A model generated the notes under the pieces. The model was not told the DNA's origin and made no database searches. It saw only the letters and a program-made list of their open reading frames with translations. DNA of 38,989 nucleotides from Pelargonium tetragonum (lineage: Eukaryota > Streptophyta > Magnoliopsida > Geraniales > Geraniaceae), in assembly GCA_036897445.1 (NCBI GenBank), contig JAYMTL010000166.1, positions 1 through 38,989 on the forward strand, written 5' to 3'. A program made the translations under genes and the position numbers. Positions 23,801-35,500 of the stretch are shown here, in pieces. Each line of letters starts with the position of its first letter. Within the stretch, counting starts at the first letter, position 1.

Positions 23801-24412
23801 TTAGGCGTATTGTCTTATCAAGGAGGGGCGCTGTAGCAAGATTCCTTAAGGCCTATTTTAAATTTATGTAATTCTTTTACCGGACCTGTCTCTAGGAACT
23901 TCTCTTTATCTGGAATTCTAAGGTGTTTTGTCTTGGACTTGGTATTAAAAAAGAGAGCTCTATAAAATTTTATAGGACTTACTTGAGTTTGAGGAATTCT
24001 TTCTTTATAAGTGATTTACTATACTGTGTTCTCAATTCCAAATTTCCTTATTCCAGGATAGGGGCAAAAATGAGCACTAAAAAGAAAAAGAAACAAAGCT
24101 AGCCAAGAAAATCCCATGAAATTGCTCACTTTCTAAATGAGCTTTAGTTTGTGAAATTAGTATCCATTTGAAAAAGGTCTTTCTACTGTAGGATTGGTAA
24201 GTTCCTACTAATTAGTATCAGTAGCTACGTGAAGGATAAGTTAGTCGAAAAGAGAAGGCGAATTGCCAAAGGAGTCTCGAAAAGTCTCTAAAAAAATGTT
24301 ATTAATAAAGGAATTCCTAGTGGTAGTTCAATATAAGCTTTATAGAGGCAATTTCTATTCGAGTTTTCACAGCAAAAGGCTAGAGCAAAAGGGTAGTTTT
24401 ATAGGTTCTCTT
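20831..24412. other. Gene-free background, 3.6 kb
   Basis: No gene seen. Overlapping open frames of 68-80 codons (21896-22138; 22312-22518 on minus; 22343-22558) lack recognisable domains. Confidence 0.65.
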
Positions 24413-24470
24413 CTGCAGCGTAGCGGAGGTAATGTAATTAATTTTAGTATTAGATAGAACAGAGATACCT
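24413..24470 (+). repeat. Dispersed repeat, copy F (tag and tail only)
   Basis: CTGCAGCGTAGCG then GAGGTAATGTAATTAAT (24426-24442) then TAGTATTAGATAGAACAG and AGATACC. The first part is the GC tag as in copy B; the second is identical over 17 nt to copies A and D. The last part resembles the tail of the copy at 30782-30870 (GATAGAACAG...ATACC). The left block is missing. This copy links the tag form of B to the GTAATTAAT form of A and D. Confidence 0.75.
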
Positions 24471-27400
24471 TATAACATAACCAAAATCAAGAATTACTTC
24501 GATCGAAAACTAGACTAGATCTGGGACTGAAGAATAAATTACCTTAAAATTTTCTTGTAAAAAACCCTATTTATAGACTTGAAAACTTGTAACTCAGTAA
24601 TTCTACTATAATATTTATTAAACTCTTTAGAATCTACTAGCAACTTTTTACAATAAACTCGGGAAAGAAACAAGGAACTTAAAAGGCAACTCCTAAATGA
24701 AAGCTAAGAACACCTTTTGACCTTAATTCCAGGGAAGATTTTAAAGTAAATATGGGCCTATTAAAGGCATCCTCCTCGAGTATAACACAAAAATGTTCTT
24801 CTTTATTAAATACGAGTTGAATTTAGGGCCTCTAATTCAACTCTATCCTATTTTATCCAAAGTCTTTCCCTGTTTTCCAGTTTTATGGACTCAAATTCTA
24901 AGGAGAACTCCGCTTTATTAATCAAACTTAATAGTGTCTTTTAAAGTTAAAAAAGGATACCGTTCCAAAACGAGACTTTCCTCTCTAAGCAAAAACTAAC
25001 AACCTTGCGGGGTTTAAGGTTAACCCCTCAAATCAGGGATACCCTAAAGTCCTAGTATTATAAAAAAGTATAAAACCCCGCATTTCAATTAACAGAAGGC
25101 TTTTTTACAAGGTAGAATAGTTATCTAGCTAGAAAAGGAATCCCCGTCTAATTGAATTGCTGTAAAAGTTGTATATCGATGTGGGGAAAAAGGGAAAGAA
25201 TTCTTATGTAGATCCTTTTCTTTTTTGAAGCCCTTATTTCATAATTCTTTCTATACATAGATGTGTATTTCCTGTAGTAATAAAGCGGTTCCCAGACCCG
25301 ACGTATTTTCAGTTAATTATAAAGTTTACTTTTTGAAAAATTACGCCAAAGGTTATGCTCTCTATCAGCATCTTATTCTTCTTCAGAGCTATCTTTCTTT
25401 GTCGGAAACTGATTACCTTTACCGGAGTACAGTAACACAAGGGTGTTAACCCAATAAGAACCTCTTAAAAAAACTAATCAATCTAAAAATAGGATACTGG
25501 ACTCCCTCTGAGTTACTGGTTCTAAAGTTATTCTTTTATGCTATGTATTTGATGTAACTCAAAGAACTAGAAACGGTAAGTTAAGAAAGTCTAATTTAGT
25601 TATTTAAAGGACAGTAAGGGGTAATAAGGATGTGAAGCAGTAAAACTTAACAAATCTCCTAAAGCCCTAAAAAAGCCCAAGGCTAAAGTCCGGGTTCCCT
25701 TTTGGTAATAAAGACAAATAAACTCTATTCATGGGGAATAAAAAAAAGTCTCGTTTCCTAAATTTTAAGTTAAAGGCGCTATGTAGTAAAGTCAAAGAGT
25801 TGCTTGTTCCTTTGTTTGTTTCCGAGTCCAGTGGAGAAGTCGAGTTAAAGGTAATTTGCTTCTAATCCAGGTTTTTCTAAGTAAGTCTAAATCAATACAG
25901 CAGATTGAGAGGTTAAAGAAACCGTTTCCAACATAGGTTTTTACAAGAGAGAAAAGACTTCCATAAGGTGTATTGTCAGGGAATCCTTGAGCTAATCATT
26001 TAGTTTAGATGGGTATTCCTTTTTAAGTAAGTAAGAAGTTCTTTTTAATTTAGCTCAACTTGTGGGTTTAAGTGACTCTCTCCCTTAAAATAAAGACTCT
26101 AAAAAGGGCAGTTTATACTCTTTTCCAAGTTCTTTTTTTGGTAGAATTTCTTAGTATTACACTTGCCGGGTACCTATAAAGGGGAATAATGTGTTTTACA
26201 AAAAGAAACTTTATGTCCTTTTTTTATTTATTATTGTACCGGGTATACTATATAGATAGACAAAACCTCACAATACAATGTATCCTTAAATTCTTATATT
26301 CCAATTGCGAAGGACCCATAACCAAAACAAAAGGGTTGGTAGGAGATTAAACTTGCTATGTGCCCTATAACGGACTTTGGTCTAAATAAAGGGAAGTCGA
26401 TCTTGCTTGAGAAAAACGAAGTAAATCCTATATAAAAACATAACTGAGCTTGGAATGAGTAACTCTGATTGCTTAGAATTTAACATACTACCTTAAGAGT
26501 TTTTCCTCTCTCTACATCAGTACTAAGTGTTCTTGGCCACATCCACTATTTTTTACTTATTATTTCCTATAGGAACTCAATAAGTTTTTGTGGAAGTAGG
26601 ACGTATCTTTACAGTAAGCCCAGGCAATTCTTTTCAAGCAGTATCCTGCCTATTTTTGTACTAGGAAGCTTTTCTTATATAAAGATTTTTCTTCCTAATA
26701 TAGCCAAGTGCGCGTTTTCAGGATTAATTAAAAATCGCCGGGAGTAGAATTGTTGACATGCTTTCGGATATTCGTATTTATTATACTCCTGCTACAGAGT
26801 CCCGCTAGTAGAAGGATCTCTTTTCATATGGAATATTCTGGGCTCTAAAAACTTATATCTTATTGAGGTTGATCCTACAAGAAAAGGCTACTCAGGTCTT
26901 AAACTGGAAAATAGTACCTTAATTGAAAAGGAATTCTATAGAATAACTAGTAATTTAAAAAGCTGTCTTGATAAAATTTGGGTCTCCTTTTATTTAGATC
27001 TGATATATGAGATGTAAAAGCGCCAATTAAGGTTATAATCGCGTTGGTAAATCAAATTGACTAGCTATAAACGTTGACCTTAACTAAAATATAAGCTTCT
27101 CCTTCTTACCAAGTTCCGTGAAAGCCTTAAAAACGAAACCTGTTCGCCAAAGTTTTATAACAACGACAATAAAATAAGAGGAATGAAGTCAAAACCCCTT
27201 TTTGATTCAAGCGTAAGACATAGGCATTGAAAAGTCATTAAAGATTTAGTATTTATAGTATAAGGTAAGGTTTCCCTAAGTGCTAACTGTATAATTAATT
27301 ACTGGCATTGTTTTTAGTAGAGTAGCGCTAAGTCGTAGTCATATTGAACTGAAAAATCAAACTTTTACTTAGTTTTTCTGAATGACTACCCAAATAGCGT

Positions 27401-27891
27401 GCCTTTAAGAAAGAAGTTTTTCTAGCATAAACAAGCCCTATTATATATGTATTGAGGAATCACAAAAAGCAAGAAATAATAAAGTACAGAGCAATTACCA
27501 TGGGTCAATTCTAATCGCAGTAAAACAATTGAGAGAGACTCCTATGATTAAGATCCCGGACTAAGCGCATTCCTATAAAAAGGCAAATCTTCTATTTTCG
27601 AACTACCCTTAACTCAAGAAAACTCATGGAAGTCCCTTAGTTCCTGCCGAGGTCTATAATAATACCCTAATAAAGCTACAAAATAAGCAGGAGTTTTACT
27701 AAAGAGTGTCAATCGTTCAAGAGTTTCCTTAGTATAAGAGCGCTCCCCCAGGACTTTAGGGGTGTAACCTTGAAGAAGGAGTTTTTAGAAATTTGTAATA
27801 AACTTTGTACAATTCTCTAAATGCTGCTGAAAACTATTTTCAATCAATTAGTTTGAGCCTTATAAGAAACCTGGAGAATTCTATTACTTTA
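24471..27891. other. Gene-free background, 3.4 kb
   Basis: No gene or clear repeat. Stops occur in all frames. Confidence 0.65.
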
Positions 27892-27962
27892 ATTAGGCCC
27901 TTGGCCTAATCTAACAGGATTAAAACCACGGATTCATTTTCCGTTTCGGAACCATGCTTCCG
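27892..27962 (+). other. Cluster of perfect hairpins
   Basis: Four perfect stems lie in 71 nt: ATTAGGCC/GGCCTAAT (27892-27899 with 27903-27910, 3-nt loop); TAATC/GATTA (27907-27911 with 27918-27922); ACGGA/TCCGT (27928-27932 with 27940-27944, 7-nt loop TTCATTT); CGGAA/TTCCG (27947-27951 with 27958-27962). The first two exclude each other. The last three resemble D, anticodon and T arms; the 7-nt loop has T in place 33 and CAT as anticodon. There is no acceptor stem and no T-loop consensus, so I do not call a tRNA. Confidence 0.4.
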
Positions 27963-29330
27963 CCGTAGACTTTATGTATATAAAAAGCTCCTATAAACGA
28001 GCAATCTCTGAATTGTTACATTCACGGGTGTTCTTTTATCATTTCGCAATCCAATTACTTCGATAGCTAATACCGAATTCAATTAAGCAAGATTTCTTGG
28101 TTTATCAGTAATAGACTAGTCAGGGAATTTTCTCGACTGTTAAAAAAGTCATTTTAATAAAATAAAGTATCAACAAAATAGAGAAAGTTTCTTTTAATTC
28201 TGCTCGCGTTAAAATTTAATTAAGTGCTTTAATAGCCCTGAGGTACTATAAACCGAGCTAAACCTCTTTCTTCTTGATAAGTTATCGTTCTACTTTCAAT
28301 CCCAAGTCTTGCTTTTTAGTAAGAGAGTCTCGAACTCAAAGAAAGATCTATTTCGATTTAAGTGATTACATTCTCCATCAATTATAACAAAAAGGGGGTA
28401 CCTTTGTCAAAAAGAGACTAGACTTGTATCAGTAAAATAAAAGTCAAGATTTGCAGATTCTTTGTTTTTACGACTTATACTATTAAACGAACTTAGTGAA
28501 GAAAATCCTACTAAGTGCCTGAAAGAACTAAAGAGCTCAATTCCAGTAGTACAACAGAACCGGACCCCATCCAAACGAAAATGTGCCCGTGCTAAGGAAG
28601 GATGCTTGATCAAAACCGAATTTAACAAAATTTCCTACCCTATTTATTATTAAATCTAAAAGAGAGGCTATTAGTCCGCTTGTAGAAATAGAAAAAAATA
28701 AGAGATTTGCTAGTTAGTTATTATAAACCTTTTGGATCATTTTTTGGGGTCCTAAACTCTTTATTAAAAAAGGGGAAGCTCTAGAATATAAAAATTCGTA
28801 AGTGAGTCTAATATTTCTAGTACATGAAAATTCTTTTCTTTTTCGATAGTTTAGCTACCCTGGTAAAGTAAGTTTTTCGTACATTTATTTTGGAATCGGA
28901 TACTTACTATCTATACAATACACTGTTGGATCGCTTTTGTACTTTATTCTACCTGGTGAAATTGAATTCCTTGGTTAACTTACTTATAAGGGACATGAAA
29001 AATACCCGTATTAATTAATATTCAGAAAAGATTTAGAGTTAGGGACCACTCTATTTGCTGTCCTAGATACTAAAACAGACCCGCAAGGGTAAACTTCTTT
29101 TTGTTTTCACTTTCTTACCGATAATAATAGTAACTAGGATCTTTTTATTTCTCTAATATGCCATATTTAACGTGACTAGAAACACAAATTTGTGAATTCT
29201 CTTTCTTGCCTTGTTTACTCCTTTTGTATTATTGCTTCTAAAAGGTTTTAGGACTCTCCGGAAACTAACCCAAAAAGGAAATCCTTGCTTTATAAAAGAA
29301 AATGGAACATAGATTAATGAGACACATGTT
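27963..29330. other. Gene-free background
   Basis: Nothing recognised. Two antiparallel open frames of 63 and 73 codons at 28407-28653 overlap and show no domain. Confidence 0.65.
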
Positions 29331-29360
29331 ATAGTTTATATAAATTATTTCTTTAATTAC

Positions 29361-29440
29361 CGGATATAGTTGTATAGTTGTTCTTTAGTTTTTTAAGGGA
29401 TATTTCCTCATTGTCCCCTATTCTTATCGTTAAAGGAGTC
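29361..29440 (+). repeat. Dispersed repeat, copy G (left block)
   Basis: GGATATAGTTGTATAGTTGT, then TTTTTTAAGGGATATTTCCTCA, then TTGTCCCCTATTCTTATCGT followed by TAAAGGAGTCC. This is the left half of the core as in copies A, D and E (TTCTTATCGTTAAA is exact with copy E). The GC tag and tail are not recognisable to its right. It faces the minus-strand copy at 30782-30870. Confidence 0.6.
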
Positions 29441-30781
29441 CTGACTTAGTTTATACCTTATTTAGTAAACCTTTCTAACTAAACCAGAAAAAGATCTCAA
29501 TTTGAAATTGAATTCCTCCTACTTACTAATTATAGATTCCCATTCAGAATTTCCTTGTTCTTATACATTTAGATTCATTATTATTAGAATTATATAGGTA
29601 ATAGTAAGGTGTATTCCTACTGGCTTAGTTACTTAGTTTATAACAACTTGTTCAGTGAAAAGCCCCTAACGCAGCAAATTATACCTGGACCACTCTAGTA
29701 TAAAAGGTTATTACTTTATAACTCGAAAATCCCCTTTAGTAAGATCCCGCTTAAATCAATAAATAGAAGGGAACCCTCTTACTTTAGCTTTAGAGTGAGA
29801 TTATTCCTTTACAAGCCCCACCTAAGTATTATAACTACGAAATAGAAGGACTCTGCAACAAGATAGAAATACAGAAATCCTTTGAAATAAAATAGAACCC
29901 CAGCAACTTGTTCCTAAATATAAAAAAGGGAACTCCTCCTGAAAACTTTGACGCATCTCTTAAAAAAGGTGGCACAGAATCTAGAAAAGAAGAGCCCCTT
30001 TACTAGTATTCCGTCAGAACGCTTATCTAAACCGAACTAATAGAAGAAAACTTCTACCTATAATTTTATAGGAAAAACCTTCTAGTATCCGCTAAAATAA
30101 TCTGTATATACCCAAGAAAACCTTATCCCATCCACTTATTAAACCTAGAAAAACTATAGCCTTACTTTTTCTCTCACCCCTGGCTCTTTAACGAAACAGA
30201 AGTTATATTCTCTAAACTCTAACTTTCTTGGAAAACTCGAAGCTCGCTACAAAGCTATAAAATCCTTATTTTTTAAAGAAAAGCTTTTCGTATTCTCTTA
30301 TTAATAGGTATAAAAACCACAAGCGGTTAAAGAATTTTTTTCTTTTTTGGGGTCCCTTTAACAAAGCGAAATTGCAATTACTGGGTATAGAGCCCCCGCG
30401 ATTTCAAGTCAAAGTAGAAAATCTTTAATATTTATAATAATACAAAAAGAAACAAACTTTCAGTAAAAGAAAAACGAGCTATAGGTAAAAGCTGAATTTT
30501 ATGTGACTCATCAACCACATTCATTCTACTAATGCCTGCCGCCTTTGTGCGGTACGCGAAAAGCAAAGACTGTTAAATTTTAATAGCATAGTATATAGAA
30601 ACCCCCTATCATAAGAGTCGGCATGTTAATGGAAATTAAAAAGATATTTGACGTGAACTTTACAAGATAAACAGGACTCTCTGAACCTACCCTTTTACAA
30701 GTTTTTTAGGGACCCTAATCCCAACTACTTTTTTGTCATTTTTTACCCTATACTAAGAGAAGGCTTTTTTGCTGTTGGTTA
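29441..30781. other. Second A+C-rich segment between facing copies
   Basis: About 1.3 kb, rich in A and C on the plus strand with few T runs in its central part, like 12227-13689. It shares the word TACAGAAATCCT (near 29871) with the related segment at 11080-11570. No gene seen. Its arrangement repeats that of the D/E unit. Confidence 0.4.
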
Positions 30782-30870
30782 TAGGTATTCCTGTTCTATC
30801 AATACACTATTCTTACACCTTCCTTCAGGTGACTCCCTATAACAATTAAACTATAACCCATAACCCTGTC
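30782..30870 (-). repeat. Dispersed repeat, copy I
   Basis: On the minus strand: GACAGGGTTATGG, AATTGTTATAGGG, CACCTGAAGGAAGGTGTAAG, then AATAGTGTATTGATAGAACAG and GAATACC. The tail resembles copy F (GATAGAACAGAGATACC), and CTGAAGGAAGG stands where the GC tag should be. This is the most diverged copy I accept. Confidence 0.45.
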
Positions 30871-30960
30871 TATTACTATATATATTACATTCCTAAAAAC
30901 TAATAAAAAGTAAAGGTAGAGTAATACTAATCAATACAAGTACTGGGAATATCTATATAA

Positions 30961-32442
30961 CAATAAGATTTGGAATAGTAACAAATCTTGCTGTTGGTCT
31001 TAAGTGGGCCTTAAACTAGCTAAAAAAAGTCAGAATAAAATAAAGATAAAGAAGGTAAAGAACTTCTTTTGCTTCTCACTGACGAATTCGGGCTTTGTAA
31101 GTTCTAGTAAGTAAAGCAAGGTAGCACTTCAAATTTCTTCATGAGGGATTCTCTTTAAGGTGAGCTGCTTCCTACTCCTATAGAGAGTTTGCTTAATTCA
31201 GAAAGGTATTTAGACTTTTTTAGAGGTTCGTTCTGTCAGTATTTTAAGTTCCTAGAAGGAAACTTTAGGAAAATGTTTAATGAATTTCTAGTTTGTTAAA
31301 AGTTTATCTGGAGCTGTAAGTCGGTAATTGATTTAATAAAATAGATCTAAATCTGAATCTTAAAACCCGCTCCGTTTCGAGCATTTTCTATAGTAAACTG
31401 GCTCAGGTTTCGTGTTGACTAATACCTATATTTAAAATTCGAGTATCGATCCGGGGTAATACTGATATATTAGGGCCAGGTACTTACTTAGTAGCTACGG
31501 AATTTTCCGTATTTTAATCTATTTCTGTTTTTTGCTTATACCTGTTTATTTAACTTTAAGACTCCTAACTCTAGGGAACAGGGTGCATGGGGTACTGTAC
31601 TTTGACAAATTCAGATAAAAGTTTGTAAACCCTAAATCTAATTTCTTTTTGGGTTTCCACGGACTAAACCTGAGAATTTCATAATGAAAAGTATTCCTTA
31701 CGCTTGCTCTTCTGTACCTTATCTCAATAAGTTTTCCAAAAGTAGGGGAGTAAGTCAAAAAGGTTTCAAAAGAAATTCAATGTAGAAATGAGTTACCGTT
31801 TGATAAACTATTAATAGCTCTATACATAAACACAAAAAAGGGGCTTCTACTCTTTTATAATCTCCTATAATTCTTAACCCAACTTAGCCTTTTAAATAGT
31901 CAAAATAAGATATCTCACCCTTTAAATCTAGAATGATAAAAACTCCACTTTACATCCCGTATTGCTTTGAAGGGCCCCCCTGCCCTAACACCCCTTATCT
32001 TACTTCACTTTTTTGTAAGAGGATTCAACAAGTTAGAAGCTTTAAAATTCAATTCAAGAGTCCGAAAAAATATATATATATATATATACTATTGTATCCA
32101 CTCTCTACAATTAGCAAGATAATATATAAGTATTCCTTATTCACACAACCTATGCTCTAGCTAGCCCACAAGAAAAAGTAGAATCATACACAAATGCTAA
32201 AATTCCCTTTTTAGGTATATAAAAGGTCATAGAAGACTAAAAAAAATAACGTACTAGCGCGACCCTGTTTAACTACTAAGGAAACAACCCTATATGTAAC
32301 ATATAGCCAGGTGAAATAGCGGCTTCCAAGAATAATTATACAAAGTCTTACTTACTATGAATAGAAGCCCTAATTTTGATTATAAACAGATATTTGTTTA
32401 ATTAAATAGATAGCTGTGGGTCGGTTGGACCCCTCTAACTAA
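30961..32442. other. Gene-free background with a TA run
   Basis: No gene seen. A simple TA repeat lies at 32070-32088. Open frames of 70-75 codons have no domain. Confidence 0.65.
32070..32088. repeat. TA microsatellite
   Basis: A run of alternating A and T, 19 nt long, follows an A run. It is likely to be length-variable. Confidence 0.9.
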
Positions 32443-32514
32443 CAATTCACTGTCTCAACGTAGAACGTAAATGCATTTATGGATATGCTGCAGGTTCGAA
32501 CCCCGCTCTCAGAA
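32443..32514 (+). pseudogene. tRNA-like relict, trnW- or trnK-like
   Basis: GTAGAACGT, the end of a D arm as in plastid-type trnW, is followed exactly 24 nt later by GGTTCGAACC, a T arm. That is the same spacing as in trnW. The T stem GCAGG/CCCGC has one mismatch. The bases between do not form an anticodon stem in register; instead there is a palindrome, TAAATGCATTTA. The ending CAGAATACCCA would also suit a trnK-like acceptor. No acceptor pairing is seen, so it is not functional as read. Confidence 0.4.
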
Positions 32515-35500
32515 TACCCAAGCAGCAAATACTCTGTACGAAGCTCCTGCAATAAGTTTGAAAATTTCAACAAAGTAAAAGCTTCTGTTTCTTAGATTTC
32601 AGGACTTAAGTGCAAATTCAATTTATCATGGGAGGACTCCCGTGGAAAAAGTATACGTAGTAAAGGGTTTTAGCTAGATTTTTAGGATCAAAAAGGTATA
32701 CGAATCCAGAAGCGCTTTGGTGTACTGAGTTTTCCGTATTTTCCTTTGGTAATAGAAACGGAGCTCTACGTATAAATTATACTAAAAATTTTTAAGACTC
32801 ACTGTCTATTTTTTGTTATGTATTTTGTCTTTATTAAGTATAGAAAGGAGTAAAGAAGGTCGATCAAGTAGCAAATGCTGGCTGGATATGGAGCAGGACA
32901 AACATTTAAGGAGACTTTCGTTCTGCAAAGTTTAGAGCTTAGTTAGATTAGGTAATTTATTGCCGCTTTTTTAGCTAGACCCGCCTTACTTAAAGGAGAT
33001 ACTACTCCCAGGGGGCTTTTAACTTTATTCACTCCACTGGATTGTAAAGGGTCCTGCTCAAGCCGCGTTTTCTAGACTGTTACTGAAAGTACTTTAAGGG
33101 AGTAAGATTTTCTAGTATGTATTTCAGGAAAAGAGGTACACTCTCTTTGAGTTATGGGTATAAAACTGGTTGTATTCTTAAAACCATGCCCACAATTTAG
33201 ATTCTATGAAAATGTTAGCAGCCTAGTTATAAAGCGTAAGGGATTTCTCGATTTAAATACAATTTTCTTTATCAATTAGTAAGGCCTTGACCCTAGAAAA
33301 GGAAGGAATTCGTGTGATATCTAGTACAAAAGCGAGTAAGCTGTTAATTGTTCTAAATCTTCTTCTATAACGAGTCTTTTTAAGTTTTTAAGGGAGCCTC
33401 CCATCATTTCAAGAATAATAAAAATAGAATGAATTTTAGGAATTAGTTTTTTCTTTTTGTACAAGTTATCCTTGTCATTTTTGATTTGAGAAGGGACTTT
33501 CTGCCTTAGGTTAAGGGGTATTCCTCTATTTGAAATTCCTTTCGGATTAGATATTAGAAGGCTGTCTTAACCATTCGCTGCATTAGAAATAGATTTTGTG
33601 TTGATTTTCAAAGGTATTCCCTGGGTTATCCTTTTTTCTTTTTAGGGAATTCCATACATTATCCAACACTTACTGCGCTCCTTGTTTTTACTAGCTCAGG
33701 AATAATTAAAGTTTTCTTTAAGCAGTTATCACGGGTTAACCAGTTTAGTAGTCCCGTAAGTAACTCAAACTCAATTCGACAAAGGTTTTGCACCCTTATA
33801 AAATCTAAAGGAAACCCTAGCCAGGACCCCCTTCTGCGACTTTTCTTGCTTTAGAACTTGGATTTTAGACTTTATAAAGCCTAACTTTTTAATATCATAA
33901 CTGAAGTTTGTATGAGATCTAGTTTATGCCTTAAACTTAAGAATTCCTATAAGAATCCAATGACTAAGTTTTGCTTAGTATGGAGTCGGGCTACATTCTA
34001 GTAGTTTTTAACCGGGCCCTTATCTAGAAATAAACTTAGTCTTATACTCTTACGTTAACTTTTCCAGAACCCCTTTTGTCTAATAAACAAATATAGAAAA
34101 GGCAGGATACTTTGTAAGAGTAGCAATTTGGGTATATTCACCTTTCAAGAGCTAGTCTTGACGTGATAGGAGCTTTTCAGCAATAATACAGGAACGGGTG
34201 CTTTATTTCTAATTAAAGAGCGGGTCTTTCAAGCGAAAACGGAAGACTTTTTATAGTTTGACCTCAGTTTTAAAGGGTTAGCTCTAATGGGACTAGAGGC
34301 AACTATATAGGGTTCCTATAACTTCCCAAAGGGGGGTAGCGCTAAGGAAGTCCTTATTTTTCTTTTCCCTCAAAGCGCAATTTTTATGCTCCATTAGGAA
34401 CTGGGGTATCCTTAGTAAAACTCGGTCTGTAGTATAAATTGCAGAGTCTAATAAGTAAAGTTGTAGATTATCAAAGTCTCCCCAAGAGTCTCGAAGTTAG
34501 TGTTGCAGTAAAAACGAGTCGGAATAGTGTATCCTTTTAACTAAGTATCTAAGAGAATACTTCTATTCAAATCAAAGTAGTTTGTTATACTGCGTCTTTA
34601 TTTATACCGAGTTTCATTGTTAAGTAAAGGTCGTTCAAACGCAGTTAAATTTACTTAGGTTAGATCTATCTCAAATTGATACTCACAAGACTTTATACCA
34701 GTATTTCCAATTCTAAGACCTTCCTTCGCCTTTTTTTCTTATCCGGTCTCAGTTGTATTAGATCAGAGATATTCTACAAAATAAAATTAGGTTTAGAATT
34801 CTTACTTTGAAAAACCTTCCCGTGTATAGTTTCAAGGGAATCTCTAGCCAAGTTCTTTACTGAGTTAAGACCCGATTTTCGTTATAAGTTAGGCGAGAGA
34901 TCCTATATAATTAGGGGCCTAAAGTCACTTAGTGTTAGTGCTCAATGCAAGGTCGAAGAATGCACTCTACCTTTTAAAAAGAGTCATAATGGGGTTTTCG
35001 TAATTAAGAACTTTATGGGTCTCAAATTCTTTTCTTTTTTGGGTTGCCCCTTTTAGAAGAAAGGAAAACCAACCCCGCTGGAGTTAATTTGTAATAAATC
35101 AAGGAGCCTTCTGTATGGCCTTTTTCGTAAGCTATAACCCACTTTTACGGTCTTACACGTAGAGTTTTTCTTGCGTTTTCGGCATATTATATATTAGGCA
35201 AGGGCTCTTGAGCGGGAGGAATTTCAATTGGTTTTTTTAGCTTGTACTAGTGGAAAGCAAGCCCTCAAGCTGCTTTTCTACTAAAAGTCAAGGACTCATT
35301 AATAAAAAAAGTAATTAAGTCAAACTAGAAATGCCGGAGTCTACGTGAGTTTTCTATACCCTCTTTATACGGGTTAAAAGCTCTTTTCCGAACCAAAATT
35401 ATAAATATTATTTTTAACCCAAGTTAGCCCCTATTCCCAAAATTAGAGTATATCCTAAAAAGCTCCCTCAATATAAAGAAGGAGTCCTATAACCCTCGAC

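Noticed and set aside
26753-26806. TTATTATACTCCTG resembles the start of rbcL, and the frame reads DIRIYYTPATES.
   Set aside because: The match is about 14 nt, a codon is missing relative to rbcL, and neither flank continues the similarity; the frame ends after 16 codons.
28262-28300. TTCTTGATAAGTTATCGTTC resembles the CTTATCGTT block.
   Set aside because: The match is short and the neighbouring blocks are missing.
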